From NCBI GenBank assembly GCA_030065735.1, contig JASJDD010000005.1, positions 1 to 36,180 of the forward strand: DNA of 36,180 nt, read 5' to 3'. The translations under genes and the position numbers were made by a program. The DNA comes from Crocosphaera sp. Its GTDB lineage: Bacteria; Cyanobacteriota; Cyanobacteriia; Cyanobacteriales; Microcystaceae. Below the pieces are notes generated by a model. The model saw only the letters and a program-made list of their open reading frames with translations. It did no database searches and was not told the origin of the DNA. Shown here in pieces: positions 19,014 through 28,300 of the stretch (positions within the stretch are counted from its first letter, which is position 1; each line of letters starts with the position of its first letter).

Positions 19014-19068
19014 TTGAATCAGGAATCTCCCACTACACCGCCCAAGCGGTTAGCGGTGAGAGTGTCAA
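19014..19068 (+). mobile_element. possible solo right-end relic of an IS200/IS605 element
   Basis: GGAATCTCCCACTACACCGC folds with GCGGTGAGAGTGTCAA (stem CACCGC/GCGGTG at 19036-19041 and 19053-19058). The layout GAATC-CCC...hairpin...GTGTCAA resembles the right end of IS605-type tnpB elements, such as GAATCCCC...GGGGTAGTTCAA at 30300-30266. No tnpB or tnpA is left beside it. Confidence 0.35.
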
Positions 19069-19114
19069 ACCAATATCATCGGCAAAACTGTATCCTTTGA
19101 GAACAAGTATCTGT

Positions 19115-21310
19115 TTAATTAATCACATCAATTCCTTGAATTAACCAGCGATCGCCTTGACGGACCAAATCATAGCGAACTCGTAAATTATCGTTATAAG
19201 AACGACCTACTTGACCCTGTTGATAATATTGGGCTACTTCTTTAACATTGGCATCCACCACCGCTTGATTAGGATTATTAGCATTAGGATTGAGGGAATT
19301 AACCGTAACCTCGTGTTGATAAGTCCAATAATTTTGATTTTGCTCTAATATTTCAGCCCGTTTTTGCCATCGAGCCAGTAAAGGATTAGCTAAAATTTTA
19401 TTTAAGGATTCTATGTCATGGTCTTTGCCAAGGGCTTGAGATTTGCTCAATAACCACATTTCTATCACTTGTTGCGCCCCTTCCAGGGTTAACATTCCTG
19501 TAGCCGTTACCATTTGAGCATCGGCTGCGGGGATATCAATCAAAGGTTTATGAAGAGCAACAGAATATTGTCCTTTTTCTAGAGCCGATAAAGGGGAATT
19601 GGCTTGATGAAGCCAAGTTAGTCCCAGTCCGATTAATCCCACTCCTCCCAAAATAGCAACCGCCATCAGACCAAGTTTGGGGCGAACCAGGGCAACTTTA
19701 TCAGAACTCCGTCGTGGAGAAGCCTTGGCTAAGGGGTTAACTACTGGAGCAGTTTGGGCTGTCGGCGACTTGATGTTTGAGGGTTGTTCCGAAACGGTTT
19801 CAGGTAAGGGTTTCGGGTTGAGTCTTTGGGAATATTGCCTCCACTTACGAAGACGGACATCGCGGATATCCACAGGAGAGGAAGAACGAGCCGGTAAGGG
19901 AACGGGGGCTAAAACCGTGTTTCCCTGTTCTAAACCTGGGGAATTGGTTGGATAGTCGGGATAACGACGAATGCCAGAACGAGTACGAGGAGATTGGGTT
20001 TTCTCTGTTTTCTTAACGGCTCGGGGTTTAGACGCAACGGGACTGAGCAGTTGCTTGAGATAGGTTTGAACGTCTTGATCGGCAAAATAGTCATTTAAAG
20101 AGGCTTTTTTTCCTTTTAAATCCCGAAAATGGGCAAAAACCTCTGTTTGTAGCCAATGCTCCCCATAACGACATAACCCTGGCAGGAGATCAGGAGACCC
20201 TTTAGACTGTTCTCGGATAAAGTTTAAGGCTTGTTGGTCTTGACAACGTTCTAATGCTTGGGCGGCTGCTTGGGTTTGTCCCAGTAATAAAGCCACTATT
20301 GATTGTTCGATGGACACATCTTGACGGGGTTCTAGCCCCTCAAGCCCCCTTTTTGCTTCTAGGATTAAAGACGGTTGTTTATGGGCAAAACCCTGAGCAA
20401 TTAGGGCATATACCCCTAAATAGGCTGCTACCGAGGAAGGACGCTGGGCTTCTTGCTTAAAAATGTCTTTTTGTTCGGCTGCCGTTAAATAGCTCCGAAT
20501 CTGCTGGATAAAGCGTAAAAAATCATCAATTCCTAATCCAGAGTGATCATCCCCTTTGCCATCAATCCCCCCTCGTTCTTCTAACATGGATTGTAATAAC
20601 TTAATCCCTGTCTGACGCTGGCTTTTATTTTTCAGGGGAGCCGCTAATAATTCTAAAATCCGATAGGGGCGAAGTTTATGCAGTTCTGCGCGAATTTCTG
20701 TCTGTATCGAGGGAAAAAGGTTATTTTTTTCCAGTAGGGTTAATCCATGATTTCCGGCTAACTCCGCTTGCTCATAGACTTGTTGATGCCATTGCTCTCG
20801 ACTAATTTCTAAATAAGCTAAAGCAATGCTTAAGATTGTGTCGGTACGCTGCTTTGTGGCCGTATCATCAATATCCAAGGACAGAGAAGAATTGGGAAGG
20901 GTCTGAAGATAAGTTCCACCGTATTTAATGACTAGCTCGTATTCCCCTAGTTCATGGAAAATCAAGAGACTACCAGGGAGTTGCTCTGGCTCAATCTCAA
21001 TCTCTGAAGTCGTCGAGCCGGAACTTTCCCCTCTACGCTCCGTCCCTGACCCAGAAGATGGCCTTTCGCCTTCCTCTTGGTAAGCAGCTTGGTCTTGCCA
21101 AAATTGGGTTTCATAGTTGGCTTTTTGATCAGGGTTGGATAAAACACGATAAGCTTGCTCTAGCAACTGTCTGCGCCCTTGTATCGCCTGGTTACTGTAT
21201 TCCCGACGGGGTAACTGAACACTGCGATCGCGATAAGCTTGGCGGAGTTGCTCATCTGTTGCTTGGGGAAAAATTCCCAATATCCTGTAGTAGTCTAGCG
21301 GTATGCGCAC
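19115..21310 (-). CDS. ftn2: cell division protein Ftn2/ZipN (ARC6-type J-domain protein)
   Basis: I place the start at the GTG at 21310 (731 residues), because GAGGA lies 8 bases upstream and the resulting N-terminus, VRIPLDYYRILG, is the usual Ftn2 opening. An ATG 29 codons further out is less likely. Domains in order are a degenerate J-domain (about residues 5-75), a long helical cytoplasmic region, a Pro/Arg-rich linker, one membrane segment (near 560, LMAVAILGGVGLIGLGLTWL) and the C-terminal IMS/DUF4101 domain (about 610-731) ending DRWLIQGIDVIN. In cyanobacteria this protein anchors and stabilises the FtsZ ring; plant ARC6 divides chloroplasts. It is divergent from pdhA. Confidence 0.93.
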   Translation of the reverse strand: MRIPLDYYRILGIFPQATDEQLRQAYRDRSVQLPRREYSNQAIQGRRQLLEQAYRVLSNPDQKANYETQFWQDQAAYQEEGERPSSGSGTERRGESSGSTTSEIEIEPEQLPGSLLIFHELGEYELVIKYGGTYLQTLPNSSLSLDIDDTATKQRTDTILSIALAYLEISREQWHQQVYEQAELAGNHGLTLLEKNNLFPSIQTEIRAELHKLRPYRILELLAAPLKNKSQRQTGIKLLQSMLEERGGIDGKGDDHSGLGIDDFLRFIQQIRSYLTAAEQKDIFKQEAQRPSSVAAYLGVYALIAQGFAHKQPSLILEAKRGLEGLEPRQDVSIEQSIVALLLGQTQAAAQALERCQDQQALNFIREQSKGSPDLLPGLCRYGEHWLQTEVFAHFRDLKGKKASLNDYFADQDVQTYLKQLLSPVASKPRAVKKTEKTQSPRTRSGIRRYPDYPTNSPGLEQGNTVLAPVPLPARSSSPVDIRDVRLRKWRQYSQRLNPKPLPETVSEQPSNIKSPTAQTAPVVNPLAKASPRRSSDKVALVRPKLGLMAVAILGGVGLIGLGLTWLHQANSPLSALEKGQYSVALHKPLIDIPAADAQMVTATGMLTLEGAQQVIEMWLLSKSQALGKDHDIESLNKILANPLLARWQKRAEILEQNQNYWTYQHEVTVNSLNPNANNPNQAVVDANVKEVAQYYQQGQVGRSYNDNLRVRYDLVRQGDRWLIQGIDVIN

Positions 21311-21663
21311 GGTTGACTTCCTCAGAGCAGGGTGACTTAACTTTAATATATTTAGAATTAACAAGGGTGATGATAAAAAATCATCTATAGGATTCAAGGT
21401 GTTTGATTATAAAATCAAAAATAGGTTTGGCAAAATTGTAACTTAAAGATTCATTTTAGTAAAAATTTTTTTTGTTTGTGGTAAGCTTAGGCACCTAACC
21501 GCAGGATACCTATTCAGTTTAAACTGGAACAGAAGGAAATTGCTTTTTCCAAAAAAGGGTTAAGATAGCTTAGCTCAATCATCTGATTGTAGCGATATTT
21601 TTAATTCTTGGTTGGCTTCCCTATTAGTTAGTTCAATTGTTCTTAAATAGAGTTTGAATTGTT
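21311..21663. other. divergent promoter region between ftn2 and pdhA
   Basis: This 353-base spacer separates the two divergent genes. I see no coding frame that I trust. It contains a perfect 12-bp palindrome (CAGTTTAAACTG, 21515-21526) and a loose TTGCTT-15-TAAGAT pair (21540-21566) facing pdhA, which would give a leader of about 90 bases. Confidence 0.45.
21515..21526. promoter_or_regulatory. 12-bp palindrome CAGTTTAAACTG, candidate operator
   Basis: A perfect palindrome lies about 25 bases before the tentative -35 box of pdhA and about 200 bases before the ftn2 start. It could be bound by a dimeric regulator. No factor can be named, and a 12-bp palindrome may arise by chance in AT-rich DNA. 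Confidence 0.25.
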
Positions 21664-22695
21664 ATGGTTTCTGAACGTACTTTGCCTGAATTTAATACAA
21701 CATCGATTCAACTGACCAAAGAAGAAGGGTTAATCTTGTATGAAGATATGACCTTAGGACGCTTATTTGAGGATAAGTGTGCTGAGATGTATTATCGGGG
21801 TCAAATGTTTGGCTTTGTCCACCTCTACAACGGACAAGAAGCCGTTTCCACCGGCATTATCAAAGCCTTACGTCCCGATGAAGACTATGTATCGAGTACC
21901 TATCGGGATCACGTTCATGCTCTGAGTTCTGGCGTTCCCCCCCGTGAAGTGATGGCCGAGTTGTTTGGCAAAGAAACCGGTTGTAGTAAAGGCCGTGGGG
22001 GATCGATGCACTTATTCTCTGAAAAACACCGTCTTTTAGGGGGTTATGCCTTTGTGGCTGAGGGCATCCCTGTGGCCACTGGAGCAGCGTTCCAGAGTAA
22101 GTATAGACGGGAAATGATGGGAGATGAAACCGCCGATCAAGTGACCGCCTGTTTCTTTGGAGATGGGGCCAGCAATAATGGTCAATTTTTTGAATGTTTG
22201 AATATGGCTGCTTTGTGGAAGTTACCAATTATTTACGTGGTGGAAAATAATAAATGGGCCATCGGTATGGCCCACGATCGCGCCACCTCCCAACCCGAAA
22301 TCTACAAAAAAGCCAGTGTGTTTGATATGGTTGGGGTTGAAGTGGATGGCATGGATGTATTAGCGGTGAGAAAAGTCGCCCAAGAAGCGATCGCCCGCGC
22401 CCGTGCAGGGGAAGGACCTACCCTGATCGAAGCTTTGACCTATCGTTTTCGGGGTCACTCCTTGGCTGATCCCGATGAACTGCGATCGCCCGATGAAAAA
22501 CAGTTTTGGGGTGGCAAAGATCCCATTGAAAGATTAGAAGCTTATTTAATTGAGCATAACTTAGTTAATCAAAGTGAGTTAGATGACATTAAACAAAAAG
22601 TTCAAGCATCTGTTGATGATGCCGTCAAATTTGCTAAGGAAAGTCCTGAACCCGATCCTAAAGAGTTATATCGTTACGTTTTTGCTGAAGATTAA
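21664..22695 (+). CDS. pdhA: pyruvate dehydrogenase E1 component, alpha subunit
   Basis: The 343-residue protein is the normal length for the cyanobacterial and plastid E1-alpha. It carries the thiamine-diphosphate motif GDG (166-168) to NN (195-196), with the YRDH segment (80-83), GRGGSMHLF (111-118) and the regulatory-loop-like [13 protein letters not shown]. With E1-beta it decarboxylates pyruvate and passes the acetyl group to E2. E1-beta is not adjacent, as is common in cyanobacteria, where pdhA, pdhB and pdhC are scattered. It is expressed away from ftn2 and followed by spacer repeats. Confidence 0.96.
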   Translation: MVSERTLPEFNTTSIQLTKEEGLILYEDMTLGRLFEDKCAEMYYRGQMFGFVHLYNGQEAVSTGIIKALRPDEDYVSSTYRDHVHALSSGVPPREVMAELFGKETGCSKGRGGSMHLFSEKHRLLGGYAFVAEGIPVATGAAFQSKYRREMMGDETADQVTACFFGDGASNNGQFFECLNMAALWKLPIIYVVENNKWAIGMAHDRATSQPEIYKKASVFDMVGVEVDGMDVLAVRKVAQEAIARARAGEGPTLIEALTYRFRGHSLADPDELRSPDEKQFWGGKDPIERLEAYLIEHNLVNQSELDDIKQKVQASVDDAVKFAKESPEPDPKELYRYVFAED

Positions 22696-22702
22696 AGCGA
22701 CG

Positions 22703-22741
22703 GTTATCAGTGACCAGTGAGCAGTTATCAGTGACCAGTGA
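22703..22741. repeat. two direct 18-bp repeats (GTTATCAGTGACCAGTGA)
   Basis: GTTATCAGTGACCAGTGA occurs at 22703-22720 and again at 22724-22741 with a 3-base gap, right after the pdhA stop. It is a simple tandem duplication in the spacer. Confidence 0.8.
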
Positions 22742-22759
22742 CGGGGTGAAGGAGACAAA

Positions 22760-22794
22760 TTTAGAATTTAGAATTTAGAATTTAGAATTTAGAA
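22760..22794. repeat. 7-bp tandem repeat, TTTAGAA, 5 units
   Basis: Five exact TTTAGAA units plus a partial sixth. This is the reverse complement of the TTCTAAA array at 16281-16322. Confidence 0.92.
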
Positions 22795-23152
22795 TTTAAT
22801 TGTTTCTTCATTCTTCATTCCCCCTGTCTCCTATTCTCCTCCCTTGGAGTAAATACAATATTTACGATTGATGATGATTAATTTAGATAGTGTTGTTATA
22901 TCTAATTGTTAGGGTAATACTGTGTAAAATAATGTAAAAAAATAACGCAGATAAAATTGAGAGAAATATAATTTAAGTATAGATACCAGGTGAAGAGAAG
23001 GACTTTTGAGTGATCCCTGCAAGCTCTGGTCGTTGAATTGGTTATTGATGACTCAGCCATCAGTCTGAGAGTGTTTGTGGTGTAATTAATTATCATTATT
23101 ATTAACATCTTCATCTCTTCATCAGCCATTTTGCTAAAAAGGGGGTAATAAA
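22795..23152. other. spacer upstream of the hydrolase-SIR2 operon
   Basis: This 358-base spacer is AT-rich. It starts with a polypyrimidine stretch (TTCATTCTTCATTCCCCCTG) and ends in the G-rich ribosome site AAAAGGGGGTAATAAA before the ATG at 23153. A 75-codon minus-strand frame here has no ribosome site and no coding character. The promoter of the two-gene system should lie here, but no clean -35/-10 pair stands out. Confidence 0.45.
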
Positions 23153-25327
23153 ATGATTTTTAAAATAAGTAGTATCTGGAAAAATAATCCCCAAAACTCT
23201 AACGAAGGGTTACTACCAATACGTTATCCTAAAGACGATGAAGGCCTTAAAAATATTAAAGGTAACATTATTTTTGTTCATGGGTTGGGAGGTGATCCCT
23301 ACTTAACTTGGGGGTATGAAAATAGTGAAGATACATCAAAATCAGAATTGGAAAAAGAGAAAAACTTCTGGCCTAAATGGTTAGCAGAAGAGTTTCCAAA
23401 ATTTGGAGTTTGGTCATTTGGACACCAAAGTCCAAACTCCAAAAGATCGTGGAAATTGGGGAAAAATTTCGGGCGTTTAAATCCTTCTGCATCAAGAGTT
23501 GACAACGCAAAATTTTTGATGGAGCAAATCATTGACCCTTATTATAATTTGGATAAAAAACCATTAATATTTATTACTCACAGTTTAGGGGGTTTAATTG
23601 TTAAAGAAATGCTCAAAATGGCTGATGATAAGAGATTGTTATCTATTCTAAAAAATACTCTCGGCATTGTTTTTTTGGCAACTCCCCATAAAGGATCACA
23701 AGTAGCCGATTTGGTTGAAAATATTACACAGCTAAAAGATTTACTGGGTGAAAATGTATCACAACTAAAAACCGATCTACCTGAGTTGGAAGACTTAACT
23801 GAGTGGTATAAACAGCAGAGTGTTCAGCTTGGTATTAATACTTTAGCTTTTTGTGAAATGTATAAACTAAACGTGTTATCATTTTGGGAAGCTACCGTAG
23901 TTGATAGTAATAGTGCTAATCCAGAAGTTGAAAAAACTGTTCCTGAATCAATTAATAAAGATCATATTTCAATTACTAAATGTACAAAAGACGATGTAGT
24001 TTACAGAAGAGTAAAACAATTTATTAAAGATTGTAATAAAAAACTGGAACATATAAACCAAAACCAAAAGGAGCATTTTGGAGAAGTTTCTCAGTCTCTA
24101 AAACAAGGTGACCTTATTTTTTTCATTGGTTCCGGTCTTAATTTCCGTAATGATGATAATAGTAAGGTCTTAGACGTTTCTAAATTTCCACCGACAGACC
24201 AACAAATTGCTCATGAACTAACTTCTAAATCACATATTAAAACTGATAAAATTACGGGTTTTCCTTGTGACATTTGTCCTATTGAACCAGAAAAAAGACC
24301 GGTAGAAAAAGCCGAAGATTTAAAAGAAAATAAAAAATGTCAGCAAACAATAAGAAACGAACATCTTTGTCCAGTAATGCAAAAAATTGATGAACAGAGA
24401 AATATCAAACCGCAATTGATTGATGAACAAAATTTAGCTTTTGCGAAGTTACAGATTAGGTGTTGTGGACAACATTTTAAAGAAACAGATTGGGTTGAGA
24501 GAGAATTGAGAAATTTATATGGACAAGATTATATTTGTAATAAGTCACAAGAATTACTAGCAAAGATAATAATTTCCAAGAAATCTGAACGAGAAAATTA
24601 TCCTCTAGTTATTACAACTAATTATGATTGTGGTTTAGAAAAAGCCCTGGAAAAATGCTTAAAAGAGAATGATCAGCACAGTAACGTTAATACAATTGTT
24701 GTTTTATACTACTCAGGAGATTATACCCTACATGATGGTCAGATAACGAGGATTAATCCAACTTGGAAACGATATTCTTATCAATATGATACGAAGAGTA
24801 AACAGTTTCAGATTGGTCATATTACGCCGTTTAATCAAGGTAATTTAGATAGTCAATGGTTAGATCAAGAAACCTTGAAAAACCATCCTGTTTTAGTAAA
24901 GCTTTGTGGAGGAGAAATTTATCAAGTATCAGAAAGTCAATGGAAATTTGCCATTTTAGGGATTAACTCTATAAAAGACTTTGCGAATAGCAGAATTTTA
25001 TCTACCTTAGTTTTAACAGACTTTTGTAGAACCCATGATATTTTATTCCTTGGTTACAGTGCTACTGATACTGAATTACAAGACATTTTAGATACTATTG
25101 TTTCCCCATTACAGGGACGAGAACCTAATTCAAAAGGATGGTTAATCAATCAATCAGATATTGGAGAATTGAATAAAAAAGTTGCTCATTATTGGCATAA
25201 TTGGCGTATTGATATTAACGATATTAACATTAATAAGCCTTGGAAAACTTATCTAGAAGAGTTAGAAACCCATATTAATTCTTCTGAAAAATACCAAGAC
25301 AATAACGATCAGTCACAAGCAAATTAA
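23153..25327 (+). CDS. alpha/beta-hydrolase - SIR2-like fusion, putative defence effector
   Basis: The 724-residue protein has two halves. Residues 35-300 form an alpha/beta-hydrolase of the SERAC1/lipase type: oxyanion loop FVHGLGGD (41-48), nucleophile elbow THSLGG with S144, FLATPHKGS (174-182), and a likely catalytic His at H271 (NKDHISITK). Residues 312-700 are a SIR2-like domain: GSG loop (FFIGSGLN, 323-330), TTNYD (488-492) and FLGYSATDTEL (632-642). Where SIR2 NADases carry KLHG, this protein has KLCGG with Cys585. A Cys-rich insert (C372, C375, C396, C406, C437, C438) lies between the GSG and TTNYD motifs. It forms an operon with the STAND gene 22 bases downstream. I infer an effector that cleaves a lipid/ester and possibly NAD or a related nucleotide once triggered. 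No signal peptide or membrane segment is seen. Confidence 0.82.
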   Translation: MIFKISSIWKNNPQNSNEGLLPIRYPKDDEGLKNIKGNIIFVHGLGGDPYLTWGYENSEDTSKSELEKEKNFWPKWLAEEFPKFGVWSFGHQSPNSKRSWKLGKNFGRLNPSASRVDNAKFLMEQIIDPYYNLDKKPLIFITHSLGGLIVKEMLKMADDKRLLSILKNTLGIVFLATPHKGSQVADLVENITQLKDLLGENVSQLKTDLPELEDLTEWYKQQSVQLGINTLAFCEMYKLNVLSFWEATVVDSNSANPEVEKTVPESINKDHISITKCTKDDVVYRRVKQFIKDCNKKLEHINQNQKEHFGEVSQSLKQGDLIFFIGSGLNFRNDDNSKVLDVSKFPPTDQQIAHELTSKSHIKTDKITGFPCDICPIEPEKRPVEKAEDLKENKKCQQTIRNEHLCPVMQKIDEQRNIKPQLIDEQNLAFAKLQIRCCGQHFKETDWVERELRNLYGQDYICNKSQELLAKIIISKKSERENYPLVITTNYDCGLEKALEKCLKENDQHSNVNTIVVLYYSGDYTLHDGQITRINPTWKRYSYQYDTKSKQFQIGHITPFNQGNLDSQWLDQETLKNHPVLVKLCGGEIYQVSESQWKFAILGINSIKDFANSRILSTLVLTDFCRTHDILFLGYSATDTELQDILDTIVSPLQGREPNSKGWLINQSDIGELNKKVAHYWHNWRIDINDININKPWKTYLEELETHINSSEKYQDNNDQSQAN

Positions 25328-25349
25328 TCAAACATAGTGAGGTAATAAT

Positions 25350-28300
25350 ATGTCTACTCCAGAAGTCGAAGTTTGTCCTTATAAAGAAGACTTAAAATCT
25401 TATGAGGAAAGAGATGCTATTTTCTTTTTTGGAAGAGAAGACGATCAAAAGAGAATACTCAACCATTTTAAGGTTTCTCGACTGACAGTTCTTTATGGAG
25501 ACAGTGGTGTTGGTAAAACCTCTTTTTTACGAGCAGGTATTGTCAATTGTCTTAGGGGTTTAGGTAATCAAAATCTTGAAAAACTGCCGAATAAGTCTGC
25601 AAGAATTGCTGTTTCTGTTGTCAATCTTAGAGAATTTTATGAGCAACAAAATGGTCAACAAAAACAAAAAACTGTAATTGACTTGCACTCTGAAATTTTA
25701 CATAAACTTGAACAGGAAGTTGAAGAAGTGACTCAAGTGAAATCAGAGAAAAAAGAAAATTTAGAAGCTTATCAAACTCTTGATTTTATTCAGACACTAA
25801 AAGATTTAGCAGAGATAATTAAGGGAGAATTATTTATCATTTTGGATCAGTTTGAGGAATATTTTCGACCCGAAAATCTGTGTCATAATGTTACTTTTGA
25901 GCAAGATTTCATTAGTGCTATGGAAATTTATGCCTTACCTGTACACTTCCTCATTAGTATCCGTTGCGATCAATTATATCGACTTGAAAAACGGTTTAAA
26001 GCAAAAATTCCTACCATTTTGGATAACTGTGTTAGTTTGGATACCTTAACCAAAGAATCAGCCAAAAAAGCTATAGAAAAGCCTATTGAACGCTATAATT
26101 TTGTTCAACACATTAGAAACTATCCTCTCACTATTTTTTCTGGTGACACACACCAGGGGAAAAGCTCATTGTTGAAAAATGACCTGGTTAACTATTTTAA
26201 ACCTATGAACGAATTCCAATCTAAAGTTTATTGCTTTAGTGATAATTCTAAAAGAAATACCGACACTATAAATGAGATAGTTAAAGCTTGGGACACATTT
26301 CAAAATCCGTCCCAAGACAAGTCGACAATTCTCATCTTTGAAAATTTTTATAAGTATATAGAACAACTAAAAGTTCCCCCCAAAGAAAACTCAGAAAAGG
26401 AACTATTAAACAAAATTATTTTGCTAGGATATGACGTTCAGCAAAGTAAGACAAATACTCAAAGTAATAAAATAAGATGTGTGATAGAAATCAGAGATAT
26501 TAGTGAATTACGAACTTATTGTGGAAAATTTAAAGATAAAGACTGGAACCTAGATAGCGACATTAACATCGACATCGATAAGTTGTGTTCAAATTATTTT
26601 AAAGTCTCTAACAACCCTATAAAAGTAGATGAAAATGTCTTAAGTTCAGATTTTTCTGTTGCTAATTTTAGCAACAGGGTATATAGATGTAAGTTAATAG
26701 ATAGTATTATTGACATTCTTAATCAAGGGAAAAAAATCCCTTCTCCTTACTTACAATTGATTATGTATCAATGGTGGAAAAATAGTAGTCATGAAAAAAG
26801 AACTACTCTATCACTGGGATCATTAAGCACTTCAAAAGAAGAAAATAATAGGAATATAAAGTTAACAAAGGAAGAAAAAAAAGCTTTGAAAAAAAATTTA
26901 GATAAACCGAGCAAGGATGAAAAATTACACTTCAAAAATATTAGAGAAAAAATCGCATCAAAATTAGCAAAAAAAGGAATTGAAATAATACTCGAACAAT
27001 ATCTTGAAAAAGTTATTGAAAAAGCAATAGAAGAGCTTGATAAGTTTGAAAATGATAAACGGCAGAAATCTAACTCTAATAACTCTGCCAAAAACCTAAC
27101 AGCTTTTACTACAAGACAAGAAATATATCGCTTTACCTATCACTTATATGCAATTTCTAAGAAACAAAAAGAAAGCGGAGAGGAACCGATATTAAATTAT
27201 ATTAATGAAGCAACAAAAACCTTAAAACTTCCCCTTCCTCCTTTAGCACCAGAACAAGTTGATAAATATTTAGATTATTGTACTGAGAAGCGGATTATTC
27301 AACCTTTTGCTGTGGGTTCACCTCCATCTATTTACTATGAAATTTTCTTTGATGCTTTGATTCATGCTATTGAAACTTATCGACAAAAACATTTAGACTA
27401 TATTCTTTGTTTGCAAAAACATCAACAGTTAACAGTAAAGTCTCTTGCTTGTTTACGGGAAAATCAAGGAGAATTAGCTGCTTTGTTGGCTCAAAAAAGC
27501 TATGATTATCGAAAAAATCAACTAGTAGAAATAGAAAATTATAAAGAAAATTATAAAATTGATAATAAGCAGGAAAAAGACATTCAGAATCTACTAATTT
27601 CTGAATATAAAGTTGATAAATGTTTGCTGGAGGTACTTAAATCTTCTACATTTGATAGTTCTCGTCTTGAATTAAAGAATGAAAATGATTGGGTCGATAA
27701 TCGTCTAGAAGAGTCCACCAAGCCTTTGCGGGACTTTCGACAAGTAATATTTAGTCCAGATGGGAGTTTCTTGGTGGCCAGTAATCAAAACGGAAACTTA
27801 GGATTTTGTTATCTTACTAGAAAAGATAGTTTAGAATTCAAACCTGAAGTCAACGGATTAAAATCTATTGATGATTCAAAACGAAAACCTCCTCATGACC
27901 CTCAAGAAAAAAGAGAAGGATTGTTTATAGATATAGCCATCACTTTTATTAGTAGCAAAAAATTTATTTCAGTAGCCAGAGACGGAAAAATTAACTTATG
28001 GGATATTGAAAATTCATCAAATGTTACATTCCAACGGGAATTAAAACAGGAACAAAAAGGGGAATTAAAACAGGAACAAGTAAAAGAAAAAGAACAACTT
28101 GTTTCAGTAGCTTTTAATGAGGAGAAAAAGTTATTAGCGGTAGGTAGTTGGGAAGGTTATATTAGGCTATGGGATATGAAAGATCCTGATAAGCCTAAAT
28201 TTCTCTGTAAGCAATTGTGGCGTGATAAGCCTAAAGATGATTCTGATAAGCCTAAAGATAATTGGATTTGGTCAATTGCTTTTCATCCTGATGGTGATTT

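Noticed and set aside
21308-21397. Longer N-terminus of Ftn2 from an upstream ATG
   Set aside because: The family starts at the VRIPLDYYRILG stretch, and a GAGGA sits correctly before the GTG at 21310. The extra 29 residues are not J-domain-like.
22902-23129. 75-codon minus-strand frame upstream of the hydrolase-SIR2 gene, a possible small toxin or antitoxin
   Set aside because: No ribosome site, unusual composition and no motif. It lies in the AT-rich promoter spacer of the next gene.
26789-27091. 100-codon minus-strand frame inside the STAND gene
   Set aside because: Composition is the complement of a Lys/Glu-rich coding stretch. The Ser/Phe richness is an artefact of AT-rich antisense DNA.
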